A DNA stretch of 12,700 nucleotides from an uncultured Eubacteriales bacterium (GTDB lineage: Bacteria; Bacillota; Clostridia; Christensenellales; Borkfalkiaceae), in contig URMT01000041.1 in NCBI GenBank assembly GCA_900549005.1, forward strand, positions 1-12,700. Reading direction: 5' to 3'. Below, in pieces: positions 1-7,994 of the stretch. The first letter of the stretch is position 1; every line of letters begins with the position of its first letter. The notes under the pieces were generated by a model that worked only from the letters and a program-made list of their open reading frames with translations, did not search any database and was not told where the DNA came from. The position numbers and the translations under genes were made by a program.

Positions 1-9
1 AACCGCCGC

Positions 10-53
10 GCCCGCGCGCCGCATTTTGCCCCGCACGGCCTGTCGGCGCGGGC
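10..53. other. GC-rich stem-loop at the window's left edge
   Basis: GCCCGCGC (10-17) can pair with GCGCGGGC (46-53) around a 28-nt loop. No T-run follows, so I do not call it a terminator. It may belong to the 3' end of whatever lies left of the window. I see no gene between 1 and the promoter at 170; the reading frames here are open only by chance and lack a ribosome binding site. Confidence 0.3.
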
Positions 54-169
54 ATAAAGGCGCAAAATAAGGGCGGAACTATAAGCTGTGGTTTGGTTTT
101 TGCACCGTTATCATAAGAAAAGAGTATACGGGTATAAAAAAAATTTAAGGTTCTGCGCGGGTGTATCAT

Positions 170-198
170 TTGACAGAGTGCAAACTTTGTCGTACAAT
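170..198 (+). promoter_or_regulatory. Sigma70-type promoter of the atp operon or of a leader RNA
   Basis: TTGACA (170-175), a 17-nt spacer and TACAAT (193-198) form a near-consensus promoter. The start of transcription should be near 205, leaving a leader of about 295 nt before atpB at 500. I find no comparable promoter between 402 and 500, so this is the best candidate for driving atpB. The leader contains small stems, for example AATAC (221-225) with GTATT (235-239), or alternatively TCCGG at 227-231 with TCCGG at 241-245, which overlap and exclude each other. Confidence 0.75.
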
Positions 199-358
199 AA
201 CCGTGATTTGGTAAGGGGTAAATACGTCCGGAAAGTATTCTCCGGCCGGCAACAGATGGGGGCGGCGTCAGGTTTTGCGCGCGGCGGTCTTTTACCGTAT
301 GCGCGTTCGGCGTTCGGCACGTTTTTGCCCATACGCAGTTTATACATATCAGACCTGA

Positions 359-402
359 AAAACGCCGCGCGGCGAAGCCGCATTGCAGGCGTTTTATTTT
401 TT
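359..402 (+). terminator. Intrinsic terminator-like hairpin inside the atpB leader
   Basis: AAAACGCC (359-366) pairs with GGCGTTTT (388-395). Inside it a second short stem, GCGGC (369-373) with GCCGC (377-381), closes on a GAA loop. A T-run (397-402) follows on the + strand, and an A-run precedes it, so it could work in both directions. It lies after the promoter at 170-198 and before atpB, so it either ends a short RNA of about 200 nt or acts as an attenuator through which the operon is read. Confidence 0.6.
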
Positions 403-499
403 GCCCCGACGGGCTCCCCGCGCTTTTTTGCGTGCGGCGCGCCATTTACAAACTGTCATAAAGCGGCGCAAAAGCCGCGTTTATATACGGTGAAATTTT

Positions 500-1378
500 A
501 TGAAAACTGTAAAAAAGGCAATCAGCAAAAAGTACATAGTGCTCGGCGTGATTATTCTCGTGCTGGTCGGGCTGCTCCTTCTTGCCCTGCTCGTCGATTG
601 GGACGCGATGCGCCCCGACGCGCCCGAATCTGGCATCTCGGGCGACCTCTCAGACGCAGTTCTGCACGAAGAGAAGAAGATATCCCTGTTCGGCTGGGCG
701 GTCAACCCCGCGGCCATTTCGGCAATCGCAGTGTCGCTCATACTCATTATCTTTGCGGTATGTGTGCGCGTGTTCGCCGTTCCCCGTTTCAAGGAAGTGC
801 CCGGCAAGTTCCAGCTCGTCATCGAAAAGATAGTGGAATTCTTCGACGGCCTGGCAAAGAACAACAGCCCCCATTCAAACGGCTTTCTGGGCTGCTACAT
901 CTTCTCGGCGGGCTGTTATATCTGCATAGGCACGCTGTTCGAGCTGCTCGGCGTTCAGTGGACGGCCACCAACGGAGCAACAGTATCTCTGCCCGCGCCC
1001 CTTTCGGATATAAACGCCGCCATAGCGATGGGCTGTATGAGCTACCTCGTGATTCTGGGCGGCGGCATAATAAAGAGCGGCGGCAGGGGACTTGGCAAGG
1101 CGCTCAAAGAGTTCTCGCTCCCCATTTCTATGAGCTTCCGTCTTTTCGGCGCCCTTTTGTCGGGACTTCTGGTGACCGAGCTGGTTTACTACTATATCGC
1201 GCTCAGCGTGGTGCTGCCCGTTATAGTGGGCGTGCTGTTCACCCTTCTGCACGCGCTTATCCAGACCTACGTTCTGGTCGTGCTCACCGCAACGTACTTC
1301 GGCGAAGTTACCGAACCGCACGCGGTCAACCCCGATAAAAAGAAGAAAAAGCGCAGGGCGGCCGCACAGGCGGCGTAA
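500..1378 (+). CDS. atpB: ATP synthase Fo subunit a
   Basis: Membrane subunit that forms the two ion half-channels against the c-ring; 292 residues. The essential Arg is R214 in SFRLFG (about 212-217), and the last helix holds HALIQTYVLVVLTATYFGE with Q255, the position of the conserved Gln/His pair region of E. coli subunit a. The usual Asn after RLFG is Ala here (A218). An extra hydrophobic helix (about 12-33) with a Lys-rich N-terminus precedes the normal first helix (about 68-92). The C-terminus ends in a strongly basic tail (280-286, five Lys and two Arg), which would be cytoplasmic. GGTGA at 489-493 is the ribosome binding site, 6 nt before ATG. It is the first gene of the operon, and no atpI precedes it in the window. 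Family assignment is firm; the extra helix is read from hydrophobicity. Confidence 0.96.
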   Translation: MKTVKKAISKKYIVLGVIILVLVGLLLLALLVDWDAMRPDAPESGISGDLSDAVLHEEKKISLFGWAVNPAAISAIAVSLILIIFAVCVRVFAVPRFKEVPGKFQLVIEKIVEFFDGLAKNNSPHSNGFLGCYIFSAGCYICIGTLFELLGVQWTATNGATVSLPAPLSDINAAIAMGCMSYLVILGGGIIKSGGRGLGKALKEFSLPISMSFRLFGALLSGLLVTELVYYYIALSVVLPVIVGVLFTLLHALIQTYVLVVLTATYFGEVTEPHAVNPDKKKKKRRAAAQAA

Positions 1379-1402
1379 GCGGCGCAAAGTTGCAGGCAAA
1401 AC

Positions 1403-1464
1403 GGCCGCAAGGCCTTTATATACTTAATTTTAAAAAATAAATTTTACAGCAGTTTTTCGGAGGA
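1403..1464 (+). promoter_or_regulatory. atpE translation initiation region
   Basis: A small hairpin, GGCC (1403-1406) with GGCC (1411-1414) closed by a GCAA tetraloop, is followed by about 45 nt of very A/T-rich sequence and a strong ribosome binding site GGAGGA (1459-1464), 5 nt before the atpE ATG. In E. coli an unstructured U-rich region before atpE raises translation of the c subunit, which is needed in about ten copies. The same logic would fit here; this is inference. Confidence 0.45.
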
Positions 1465-1469
1465 TTTTT

Positions 1470-1910
1470 ATGAAAATTGCAAAAAATTTCGCAGCTTATA
1501 TCCTGGTGGCCGTACTTGCGGCTCTCACCTTCACGGCGATAATTTACGCCGCAACCCTTCCCGTTTCCGAACAGGCCGAAGCCGAACCCGTAGCGGTTGT
1601 TTCTGTTATGAGCGAAGAGCTTGACGACGAAGACGTTGTTGCAGCCCTTTCAGAAAATCAGAACGATGCCTCGGCCGAAGCAGACGCAACCGGTTCCAAG
1701 GCGCTTGCCGCAGGCATTGCAATAGGTCTTGCCGCACTCGGCGGCGCACTCGGTATGGGCATTGCCATCTCCAAGTCGGCAGAGGGCATAGCGCGCCAGC
1801 CCGAGGCTTCCGGCAATATACGTTCCACAATGATGCTCGGCCTCGTGTTCATAGAGACGGTAGTAATTTACGCGCTAATCGTATCCGTTCTTCTCATATT
1901 CGTACTATAA
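1470..1910 (+). CDS. atpE: ATP synthase Fo subunit c with signal-like N-terminal extension
   Basis: Proteolipid of the rotor ring. The C-terminal part (about 76-146) is a standard two-helix c hairpin with the polar-loop motif ARQPE (108-112) and the ion-carrying Glu E129 in FIETVVIY. At 146 residues it is nearly twice the usual length. The first 75 residues hold a hydrophobic helix (about 8-28) after a basic start, ending in YAAT, and then an acidic, Ala-rich linker (33-75). This looks like a signal peptide; cleavage near residue 28 would leave an acidic tail on the outer face, where the N-terminus of c normally lies. If not cleaved, it would be a third membrane helix. In the ion site, M96 replaces the Gln of sodium-type rings, while T130 and Y134 resemble them, so ion choice cannot be decided by eye. 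Confidence 0.95.
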   Translation: MKIAKNFAAYILVAVLAALTFTAIIYAATLPVSEQAEAEPVAVVSVMSEELDDEDVVAALSENQNDASAEADATGSKALAAGIAIGLAALGGALGMGIAISKSAEGIARQPEASGNIRSTMMLGLVFIETVVIYALIVSVLLIFVL

Positions 1911-1952
1911 AAACGCGGCAACCCGCGCATATCGCGGAGGAGGTGAATTGAT

Positions 1953-2687
1953 ATGACTATGCTTGCAAGCAGCATACCTTTGAATATCGACTGGCAGCAG
2001 ATACTGCTGCACGTATTCAACTTCATAATACTCGCTACGGTGCTCACCTTCGTGCTGTTCAAACCCGTGCGCAAATTTATGCGCGAGCGCGAAGAAAAAT
2101 ATAAGACCGCCGCCGAAGAACACGCAAAAAAGAAGGCGGAGATAGAGGAGCTTGAAGAGCAGCGCAAAGAAAAGCTCGCAGGGCTCGACGCCGAACTCGA
2201 AACGCACAGAAGAGAGGTTATGGCCCAGACCGAAAAGAGGAGCAGGCAGCTGATTTCTGACGCCGAGAGCGAGGCGCGCGACATTCTCGCCCAGGGCCGC
2301 AAGCGCTCGGAAGAGGAGCGCAAGGCGTACATCGCGGGCGCCGGCGACGAGATTGCCGATATGGTTGTAAAGTCCGCCGAAAAACTGCTCGTCGTGGGCA
2401 GCTCGCCCGAGAGCGACAAGGCGCTTTACGACAGCTACCTTAAAACGGCTTCGCAGGACATAACGGTGAGCGGCGTTTCAAAAGAGGCGAAAGAAACTCT
2501 CGCCTCCCGCTTAGCGCGCATTTCCGAACGCGGCAAGGGCGAAAAGACCGACGCGCGCGAAGATATGGCCGACGTGGTGGGCGAAGCCGCGCTTGCCGCA
2601 ATGGAGCGCGGCAGGACTGCCGAATCAGACGGCGCCGTATACGACGAATTCCTTAAAAGCGTAGGCGAGGGCAAAGATGGAAAATAA
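1953..2687 (+). CDS. atpF: ATP synthase Fo subunit b with extended, duplicated C-terminus
   Basis: Peripheral-stalk subunit; 244 residues against about 160-175 normally. A membrane helix (about 17-37) is followed by a long charged coiled coil (about 38-145) and a C-terminal segment (132-166) that in the family ends the protein and contacts delta. Here about 78 more residues follow. Residues 203-237 align without gaps to 132-166, with 13 of 35 identical by my count, including the shared pattern ESD-A-YD--LK. Between them, 167-202 contains a probable helix whose start (DITVSGVSKEAKETL) faintly resembles the beginning of the delta C-terminal domain. The ribosome binding site AGGAGGTGA (1938-1946) is almost perfect. 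The 3' end overlaps atpA by 11 nt, so the two are translationally linked. No atpH follows. Confidence 0.94.
   Translation: MTMLASSIPLNIDWQQILLHVFNFIILATVLTFVLFKPVRKFMREREEKYKTAAEEHAKKKAEIEELEEQRKEKLAGLDAELETHRREVMAQTEKRSRQLISDAESEARDILAQGRKRSEEERKAYIAGAGDEIADMVVKSAEKLLVVGSSPESDKALYDSYLKTASQDITVSGVSKEAKETLASRLARISERGKGEKTDAREDMADVVGEAALAAMERGRTAESDGAVYDEFLKSVGEGKDGK
2346..2450 (+). repeat. b-subunit C-terminal repeat, copy 1
   Basis: Codons 132-166 of atpF. This is the segment that normally ends subunit b and contacts delta. It pairs with the copy at 2559-2663, offset 71 codons, with no gaps. Confidence 0.6.
2559..2663 (+). repeat. b-subunit C-terminal repeat, copy 2
   Basis: Codons 203-237 of atpF, aligned to codons 132-166. 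Shared positions include A206, D207, V209, A213, G220, E224, S225, D226, A228, Y230, D231, L234 and K235 (numbering of copy 2). Divergence is much greater than between the two delta-like copies in atpA, so the b duplication looks older or freer to drift. Confidence 0.55.
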
Positions 2688-4713
2688 AAAAGTGAGCGCC
2701 CCCGCGGCAAAAATATATTGCATAACCCCGCCCACCGAAGAGCAGAAGAAGGGCCTTTCAGACTTCCTCTTCAAAAAGTACGGCACCCGCCCCGAAATCG
2801 AGATAGTGGAAGATAAGTCGCTGGCAGGCGGCTTCCGCCTCGAATACGGCGGCGACGTTTACGACTGGTCGGCGAAGGCGAGGGTGGAAAAACTCAAAGA
2901 ACAGATTAAGTCCGCCTCGCTGCCTTCGGGCGAAGAAAAGAGTGCGCCCGCCGCAGATACCGTAACTACGGCCGCGCGCCTCTACTGCGTAAATCCTCCC
3001 TCCGACAGCCAGAGGAGGGGTATGGCCGACTTCCTCGAAAGGACGTACGGCGTGCGCCCCGAAATCGAGATTGTGCTCGATAAGTCGCTGGTGGGCGGCT
3101 TCCGCCTCGAATACGGCGACAACGTGTACGACTGGTCGGCGCAGGGCAGAATAAACAAGTTAAAGGAAGAGATAAAGAGCACCGCCTTCCCCGGCGGCGT
3201 TACTCCCCTTCTGCGCGAAACGGTAGACGGCCTCAAAGCGGCGATAGAGAGCTGGGCAATGCCCCTCTCCGCGCACGAAACGGGCACCGTCCTCTCGGTA
3301 GGCGACGGCATAGCCCGCGCCGACGGGCTCGACCTCGTCGAATACGGTGAAATCGTCACCTTTGAAAGCGGCATAAAGGGAATGGTGCAGGAGCTCGGCG
3401 AGGGCGGATGCGGCATAATACTCTTCGGCGACGACAGGGAAGTCGAAGAGGGCAGCAAGGTATACCGCACGGGCAAGACGGCGGGCGTACCCGCAGGCGA
3501 AGGTCTGGTAGGCAGGATAGTAAACGCGCTCGGCGCGCCCATCGACGGCGGCGGCGAGATAGAGGCCGAAGCCTATATGCCCATCGAAACTCCCGCGCCC
3601 GGCATAGTCGACAGGCAGCCCGTAAACAGGCCGCTCGAAACGGGCATACTCGCGATAGACTCTATGTTCCCCATCGGCAGGGGCCAGCGCGAACTTATAA
3701 TAGGCGACAGGCAGACGGGCAAGACCGCCATAGCCACCGATACCATACTCAACCAGAAGGGCAAGGGCGTAATCTGCATATACGTAGCCATCGGCCAGAA
3801 GGCCAGCTCGGTTGCCCGCCTTGCCGAAATGCTCAGAAAGCGCGGCGCAATGGAATACACCATAATCGTGTCGTCCTTTGCAAGCGACAGCGCTTCGCTG
3901 CAATATATAGCGCCCTATTCGGGCTGCGCGATGGCGGAATACTTTATGAACAGGGGCAAGGACGTGCTCATCGTCTACGACGACCTTTCCAAGCACGCCG
4001 TGGCATACCGCGCACTCTCGCTCCTTCTGGGCAGGTCCCCGGGACGCGAAGCCTACCCCGGCGACGTATTCTATCTTCATTCCCGCCTTTTAGAGCGCGC
4101 GGCGCACCTTTCGGACGAGAGGGGCGGCGGCAGCCTGACCGCGCTTCCCATAGTAGAGACGCAGGCGGGCGATATTTCGGCATATATTCCCACCAACATA
4201 ATTTCCATCACCGACGGCCAGATTTTCCTTGCGAACGACCTGTTCTTCTCGGGCCAGCGCCCCGCGGTAAACGTCGGCATCTCGGTATCGCGCGTGGGCG
4301 GCGACGCACAGACAAAGGCGATGAAGTCCACCGCAGGCCCTTTAAGGCTCGACCTCGCGCAGTACAGGGAGATGGAAGTGTTTATGCAGTTCTCGTCCGA
4401 CCTCGACGAGGCGACCAAAAAGCTGCTGTTCTACGGAAAGAGCCTTATGATGCTCCTCCGCCAGCCCCAGTCCAGCCCGTTGCAGATGTATCAGCAGGTA
4501 ATACTGCTCGCGTCCGCCCTCGGCCACGGAATGGCAGCGGTGAACGCAGACGACATCCCCGACTTCAAAGAGAGGCTTCTTGCCTACTACGACGACACGC
4601 AGAGCGAAATCTGCGACGAAGTGAAGAAGGGCGCGGCGCTCTCTGCCGAACTCAAAGAAAAGATTGTAGCCACCACCAAAGCCTTTGCCGAAAGCTATAC
4701 TGCAAGGGAATAA
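2677..4713 (+). CDS. atpA: ATP synthase F1 subunit alpha fused to two delta C-terminal-like domains
   Basis: Non-catalytic nucleotide-binding subunit of F1; 678 residues against about 500-510 normally. The canonical alpha begins near residue 175 (helix TPLLRETVDGLKAAIESWA, then TGTVLSVGDGIAR). Walker A is GDRQTGKT (343-350, Lys 349), and the Arg finger is R539 in SVSRVGGDAQTK. The first 170 residues are two tandem domains (11-82 and 100-171) with the pattern DKSL-GGFRLEYG--VYDWSA-R--KLKE, which matches the C-terminal domain of delta/OSCP (compare E. coli [27 protein letters not shown]). The delta N-terminal helical domain is absent. The start is ATG at 2677 inside atpF, with GAGGG (2667-2671) before it. 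A second in-frame ATG at 3259 (residue 195) has AGAGAG at 3246-3251 and could give a shorter alpha, but this site is weak and would remove the N-terminal helix. Confidence 0.96.
   Translation: MENKKVSAPAAKIYCITPPTEEQKKGLSDFLFKKYGTRPEIEIVEDKSLAGGFRLEYGGDVYDWSAKARVEKLKEQIKSASLPSGEEKSAPAADTVTTAARLYCVNPPSDSQRRGMADFLERTYGVRPEIEIVLDKSLVGGFRLEYGDNVYDWSAQGRINKLKEEIKSTAFPGGVTPLLRETVDGLKAAIESWAMPLSAHETGTVLSVGDGIARADGLDLVEYGEIVTFESGIKGMVQELGEGGCGIILFGDDREVEEGSKVYRTGKTAGVPAGEGLVGRIVNALGAPIDGGGEIEAEAYMPIETPAPGIVDRQPVNRPLETGILAIDSMFPIGRGQRELIIGDRQTGKTAIATDTILNQKGKGVICIYVAIGQKASSVARLAEMLRKRGAMEYTIIVSSFASDSASLQYIAPYSGCAMAEYFMNRGKDVLIVYDDLSKHAVAYRALSLLLGRSPGREAYPGDVFYLHSRLLERAAHLSDERGGGSLTALPIVETQAGDISAYIPTNIISITDGQIFLANDLFFSGQRPAVNVGISVSRVGGDAQTKAMKSTAGPLRLDLAQYREMEVFMQFSSDLDEATKKLLFYGKSLMMLLRQPQSSPLQMYQQVILLASALGHGMAAVNADDIPDFKERLLAYYDDTQSEICDEVKKGAALSAELKEKIVATTKAFAESYTARE
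2707..2922 (+). repeat. Delta/OSCP C-terminal-like domain, copy 1 (N-terminal part of alpha)
   Basis: Codons 11-82 of atpA. It reads as the alpha/beta C-terminal half of the delta subunit: strand KIYCIT, helix TEEQKKGLSDFLFKKYG, strand RPEIEIVED, then KSLAGGFRLEYG, VYDWS and a closing helix. About 45 of 72 residues equal those of copy 2, offset exactly 89 codons with no gaps. Confidence 0.8.
2974..3189 (+). repeat. Delta/OSCP C-terminal-like domain, copy 2 (N-terminal part of alpha)
   Basis: Codons 100-171 of atpA, directly before the canonical alpha N-terminus. The linker between the copies (83-99) is short, polar and Ala-rich. Over 63 nt (2788-2850 against 3055-3117) the copies differ at only 6 positions, including at synonymous sites, which points to recent duplication or ongoing gene conversion. 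Confidence 0.8.
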
Positions 4714-4845
4714 AGCGAACCCGATTTAAAGCGGGGATATCGCGGCAATAGTTGCGTTAAACCCCTTGAACTCGTCGATACGTTGCGCATTTTGTGCGGC
4801 GGCACATTTATGTGACGCCGGACCTTGAACGCAAGTATCTCCTCT

Positions 4846-4871
4846 TCCCGCAAAAACATTTTTTTGCGGGA
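4846..4871. other. Perfect 11-bp stem-loop in the atpA-atpG gap
   Basis: TCCCGCAAAAA (4846-4856) and TTTTTGCGGGA (4861-4871) form a perfect stem with a CATT loop. The T-run lies inside the right arm rather than after the stem, so it is not a standard terminator on either strand. Confidence 0.5.
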
Positions 4872-4991
4872 GCCCTGGGTTGGCACGCCCTGCGGGCTTT
4901 GCCTTGCTCTTGTACGCAATCTGCCCGCTTTAAATTGCTTTGCACCTTTAAACAGCGCATTTTGCGTTGAATTGGCGCGACAGACGAAGCA

Positions 4992-5013
4992 GCAATACCC
5001 ATTGTGGTATTGC
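4992..5013. other. Perfect 8-bp stem-loop in the atpA-atpG gap
   Basis: GCAATACC (4992-4999) and GGTATTGC (5006-5013) pair around a 6-nt loop. No T-run follows. Confidence 0.45.
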
Positions 5014-5158
5014 AATGAGGATGAACGCCAAGGCATACAAAAGGCGCATTTAAAGGCTGATTCGCGTTACTCCCTTGCAGTATTAAACGGCAGGGCGCAG
5101 TAAATTTACGGCGTTCCTTAAAGGCGCTCAAATTAAACAGTTGGTCCGACGTTTACCT

Positions 5159-5263
5159 GTCATTTCGACCGAGCGTAAGCGAGCGGAGAAATCTCAACAA
5201 AAATGAATCGTTATGCAGGGAGATTTCTCCACGCGTTCGCGTTGCTCACTTGGTCGAAATGAC
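5159..5263. repeat. Palindromic intergenic repeat (REP/MITE-like)
   Basis: The left arm begins GTCATTTCGACCGAGCG and ends GGAGAAATCTC (5159-5195). The right arm runs from GAGATTTCTCC (5220-5230) to GGTCGAAATGAC (5252-5263). The arms are imperfect inverted copies, with mismatches in their central GC-rich parts, around a loop of about 24 nt. A degenerate half-copy of the same motif lies at 7962-8007 (TTGTCATTTCGGGCG and later GAGAAATCTC). Palindromes with this GTCATTTCGACC core are a familiar type of dispersed non-coding repeat in bacterial genomes. RNA from it would fold into a long hairpin between atpA and atpG. Confidence 0.65.
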
Positions 5264-5393
5264 ATAGTGGTTATAGCTTTTGTCTTGGTCGAATAACAGG
5301 CGAAAGCAAATACGCTTTTCTGAAATGCCTTAAACTGCCGGTTTTATGACAAGGCCGGGGCAATTTATAAAACTTACCAAAAAACCAATCGGC

Positions 5394-5408
5394 GCGGCAA
5401 TATGCCGC
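5394..5408 (+). other. Stem-loop just upstream of atpG
   Basis: GCGGCA (5394-5399) and TGCCGC (5403-5408) form a 6-bp stem with an ATA loop, about 8 nt before the probable ribosome binding site AGGGG of atpG. It could mark a processing end or influence atpG translation; this is inference. Confidence 0.35.
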
Positions 5409-5433
5409 AACTAACAGGGGTTTAAAGCCGCAT

Positions 5434-7726
<2,293 letters not shown>

Positions 7727-7785
7727 GTTTTTTGCGCCGTCCGCCACATAAAAACGCGTTGTTTGCGGCATATATGCGGGGCAAT

Positions 7786-7863
7786 TGAGCGCGGCAAGCC
7801 GCGCGTGATGATTGCGCCACAGGCGCAAGCGATTAGTGATGAGCGCGGCAAGCCGCGCGTGAT
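7786..7863. repeat. Direct repeat of 24 nt, each a perfect hairpin, flanking a third hairpin
   Basis: The same 24 nt occurs at 7786-7809 and 7840-7863, 54 nt apart. Each copy contains GCGCGGC-AA-GCCGCGC, a perfect 7-bp stem. Between them TTGCGCC (7812-7818) and GGCGCAA (7822-7828) form another perfect 7-bp stem around ACA. No T-runs follow. Confidence 0.65.
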
Positions 7864-7895
7864 AAGTAGCCTTGCGGCAAAATACCCGTTTCAAT

Positions 7896-7994
7896 TTGTC
7901 GTTTCGGGCGCAGATATACCTGCTTAGTTTGTTATTTCAGGCGCAGGCATATTCTTTTAATTTGTCATTTCGGGCGAAGGCGACAGCCGCAGCC
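7896..7994. repeat. Degenerate tandem repeat, three units of 33 nt
   Basis: The 15-nt core TTGTCATTTCGGGCG (with variants) begins at 7896, 7929 and 7962, an exact 33-nt period; units 1 and 2 also match beyond the core. The third unit continues into GAGAAATCTC (7995-8004) and so resembles half of the palindromic repeat at 5159-5263. It is too short and too degenerate for CRISPR. Confidence 0.55.

Larger units (their letters stand above)
4714..5433. other. 720-bp non-coding gap inside the atp operon
   Basis: In typical operons atpA and atpG lie a few to a few dozen bases apart. This gap has no convincing gene: three overlapping open frames (4695-5036 and 4808-5131 on -, 4825-5103 on +) have no ribosome binding site, no recognisable domain and compete for the same bases. 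It holds several exact stem-loops: 4846-4871, 4992-5013, the large palindrome 5159-5263 and 5394-5408. CACAT/ATGTG (4803-4814) is another small one. The base composition is less GC-rich than the flanking genes. It may be an inserted dispersed repeat or a structured RNA. I see no clear promoter for atpG. Confidence 0.6.

Noticed and set aside
88..1338. Long + frame of 416 codons over the leader and atpB
   Set aside because: It overlaps atpB in another frame, is Arg/Ala-rich as expected for a GC-rich shadow, and has no ribosome binding site or family match.
1953..2687. atpF as a b-delta fusion like that of mycobacteria
   Set aside because: The extra 78 residues are too short for delta and align better to the b protein's own C-terminus. 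A faint likeness of residues 169-195 to the start of the delta C-terminal domain was noted but is too weak to claim.
3160..4080. 306-codon frame on the - strand opposite atpA
   Set aside because: Shadow of atpA; no domain recognised and no promoter or ribosome binding site. The same applies to the + frame at 3408-4751.
4695..5131. Overlapping small frames in the atpA-atpG gap (4695-5036 and 4808-5131 on -, 4825-5103 on +)
   Set aside because: All use the same bases in different frames, lack ribosome binding sites, and one runs into the 3' end of atpA. More likely repeat or RNA sequence.
7896..7994. CRISPR-like regular spacing
   Set aside because: Only three units, 15-nt degenerate cores and related spacers; no cas genes nearby.
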